From the NCBI RefSeq assembly GCF_042767895.1, contig NC_091558.1, positions 5,733,393 to 5,750,892 of the forward strand: a stretch of 17,500 nucleotides of DNA, written 5' to 3'. The position numbers were made by a program, and so were the translations under genes. The DNA comes from Penaeus vannamei. Its lineage: Eukaryota > Arthropoda > Malacostraca > Decapoda > Penaeidae. Below, in pieces: positions 15,041-17,500 of the stretch (the first letter of the stretch is position 1; each line of letters opens with the position of its first letter). A model generated the notes under the pieces. That model saw only the letters and a program-made list of their open reading frames with translations. It was not told the DNA's origin and searched no databases.

Positions 15041-15973
15041 GGCCAGTGTGCGCTCAGTACGGAGAGCGCCGGAGTACTGGGGGGGAGGGGGGGGGAGGGG
15101 GGCTTCCGATGGCCAGTGTGCGCTCAGTACGGAGAGCGCCGGAGTACTGGGGGAGGGGGGAGGGGGGAGGGGGCTTCCGATGGCTGCAGCGTGCGCTCAG
15201 TACGGAGAGCGCCGGGTACTGGGGGGAGGGGGAGGGGAAACTTTCCGATGGCCAGTGTGCGCTCAGTACGGAGAGCGCCGGAGTACTGGGGGGAGGGGGG
15301 AGGGGGCTTCCGATGGCCAGTGTGCGCTCAGTACGGAGAGCGCCGGAGTACTGGGGGGAGGGGGGGAGGGGGAGGGGGCTTCCGATGGCCAGTGTGCGCT
15401 CAGTACGGAGAGCGCCGGAGTACTGGGGGAGGGGGGAGGGGGGGGGAGGGGGCTTCCGATGGCCAGTGTGCGCTCAGTACGGAGAGCGCCGGAGTACTGG
15501 GGGGGAGGGGGGCTTCCGATGGCCAGTGTGCGCTCAGTACGGAGAGCGCCGGAGTACTGGGGGGAGGGGGGGAGGGGGCTTCCGATGGCCGGTGCGCTCA
15601 GTACGGAGAGCGCCGGAGTACGGGGGAGGGGGGAGGGGGCTTCCGATGGCCAGTGTGCGCTCAGTACGGAGAGCTCCGGGTACTGGGGGGAGGGGGGAGG
15701 GGGCTTCCGATGGCCAGTGTGCGCTCAGTACGGAGAGCGCCGGGTACTGGGGGAGGGGGGAGGGGGCTTCCGATGGCCAGTGTGCGCTCAGTACGGAGAG
15801 GCGCGCCGGAGTACTGGGGGGAGGGGGAGGGGGGCTTCCGATGGCCAGTGTGCGCTCAGTACGGAGAGCGCCGGAGTACTGGGGGGAAGGGGGGCTTCCG
15901 ATGGCCAGTGTGCGCTCAGTACGGAGAGCGCCGGAGTACTGGGGGGGAGGGGTGGGGGTGGGGGGGCTTCCGA
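15041..15973 (+). repeat. Tandem satellite: 14 units of 60-74 bp, conserved core plus variable G-run linker
   Basis: Units start (GGCCAGTG or variant) at 15041, 15111, 15182, 15250, 15315, 15387, 15461, 15521, 15587, 15648, 15712, 15775, 15843 and 15903, and the array ends at GGCCA (15974). Each unit has a conserved core of about 38 bp, then a G-run linker such as G6-A-G6-A-G5 of variable length, then CTTCCGAT. The core holds two overlapping inverted repeats: GCGCTC with GAGCGC (8-nt loop) and CAGTAC with GTACTG (13-nt loop). Core variants include a lost GA in GCCGGAGTACT (15182, 15648, 15712), a changed start (15182, 15587), GAGCTCC (15648) and an inserted GC (15775). All three plus frames are stop-free, and unit lengths are not multiples of three, so no protein is encoded. 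Confidence 0.97.
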
Positions 15974-16285
15974 TGGCCAAGGGAGCCAAAAGAAAAAAGC
16001 AAGGGATAGATAAAAAAAATGACAATAGATCAATAATGGAGCAAGTGAATAAGGCAAACCGATACCAAATCGGATGAGAATATAATCGTCTTGTGTCCGC
16101 ATAAAGTCCGAGGACGTCTCCCTGTCCTGTCCGGCCGAGCGGCTCACCCAGCCCTCCGAAGACGACTTTCCCTTTTCTTTGTCTTTTTTTCCCGAAACGA
16201 ATATTAAGTCGTATTTGCCGAGCGGTGTGTGGGCGTGTTCGGACGCGTATCCGGATCGCAGGGTGGGGATGCGGGTGGGTGGGAG
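15974..16285. other. Unique sequence after the satellite
   Basis: A-rich to about 16060, then mixed and CpG-bearing. A small hairpin CCGAT-ACCAA-ATCGG lies near 16060. Toward 16285 it becomes G-rich (GGGTGGGGATGCGGGTGGGTGGG). No gene recognised. Confidence 0.5.
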
Positions 16286-17150
<865 letters not shown>

Positions 17151-17500
17151 CCGAACCCACTCCCGTTTTTACTCAATCTTCCAGTCACCTCTCCCTCGGC
17201 CTCCCCTCTCCCACGCCCCCCTCCAGCCCGCCCACGGCCTCCACTCGCGCTTCCCTCCCCAGCCCATTCACGCGGCCCCCTATCTCTTTCACACACACAC
17301 CTACAGAGTTGCTTGAACACGGGTTTCAACTCGCCTCTTACTTCCCTCCCTCCGCAGCGCCCCCGGACGCCCACGGACTGAACGATCCGCCGCCCTCCGC
17401 CCGGCCCACCTTAGGCCTCACCCGTCCCCCTCGCCGCCCACCCACATTACCCTCCATCAACACCTTTATCACCCTCCGCCATCGCCCAGATCCTCCTCCA
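17151..17500. other. C-rich sequence with an acceptor-like site, possible exon at the window edge
   Basis: C/T-rich, low-G sequence with a CACACACACAC patch at about 17290. TTACTTCCCTCCCTCCGCAG ends at 17357 and has the shape of a 3' splice site. Two of the three frames after it are open to the window end (about 47 codons). The content is Pro/Arg-rich, which such C-rich DNA gives by chance, so this is a possibility only. Confidence 0.2.

Noticed and set aside
15041..15973. CRISPR array interpretation (conserved repeats with variable spacers)
   Set aside because: The variable parts are low-complexity G runs, not unique spacers. The repeat is too long, the context is eukaryotic and no cas genes are present.
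14979..16077. Three overlapping plus-strand frames of about 300-344 codons across the satellite
   Set aside because: All three frames are open at once, unit lengths are not multiples of three, and the frame changes between units. The repeat lacks stops by composition and there is no coding signal.

Overview
The window reads as nuclear intergenic or intronic DNA from an animal whose genome is extremely rich in simple repeats. It contains a (GT)69 tract, a (TC)46 tract, (GA)n, (AAT)n, (GATA)n, (CTC)n and kilobase-scale polypurine or polypyrimidine blocks. It has no closely packed reading frames, operons or ribosome binding sites, and no recognisable protein domain in any frame. This composition is typical of decapod crustaceans, with penaeid shrimp the extreme known case. 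That assignment is inference from composition only, because no taxon-diagnostic gene is present.

I found no protein-coding gene I can support. Almost every long open frame lies in a repeat that happens to lack stop codons, and usually several frames of the same strand are open at once. The only exceptions worth naming are two anonymous minus-strand frames in ordinary sequence (about 8778-9362 and 14026-14316) and two splice-acceptor-like sites (AG at 2536-2537 and 17356-17357) followed by open sequence. All are weak.

Layout: 1-880 is a G-rich tract followed by a (TCC)-based block with a hidden period of about 23 bp. 881-1896 is purine-rich with AAT, GGGA and GA repeats. 2138-2537 is a pyrimidine tract carrying three nuclear-receptor DR1-like sites. 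2762-2866 is a GGGGT array. 2982-4520 is (TC)46 followed by a two-module (A/B) pyrimidine minisatellite. 4521-5437 is mostly unique sequence with two adjacent perfect hairpins. 5440-6350 is a regular 26-bp minisatellite with about 35 units, fading into degenerate purine DNA up to about 6885. 6886-8636 is unique sequence interrupted by GA/GATA, Z-DNA-prone and (GT)69 tracts. 8637-10260 holds a duplicated pyrimidine tract, a 660-bp unique stretch with a heat-shock-element match, and a CA-rich block. 10275-10595 is a 15-16 bp minisatellite. 10638-12712 is nearly continuous polypurine DNA, including a second, diverged copy of the 26-bp family. 12834-14480 is mostly unique, with one CT tract. 14537-14735 is a 33-bp C-rich minisatellite. 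15041-15973 is the most striking element: 14 copies of a 60-74 bp unit with a conserved core that can form two mutually exclusive hairpins, joined by G-run linkers of variable length. 16286-16525 is GA-rich, and the remainder to 17500 is GC/CpG-rich and then C-rich.

By eye, roughly half the window is strand-asymmetric purine/pyrimidine sequence able in principle to form triplex (H-DNA), G-quadruplex, i-motif or Z-DNA structures. No set of genes works together here. The biological interest lies in the repeat architecture.
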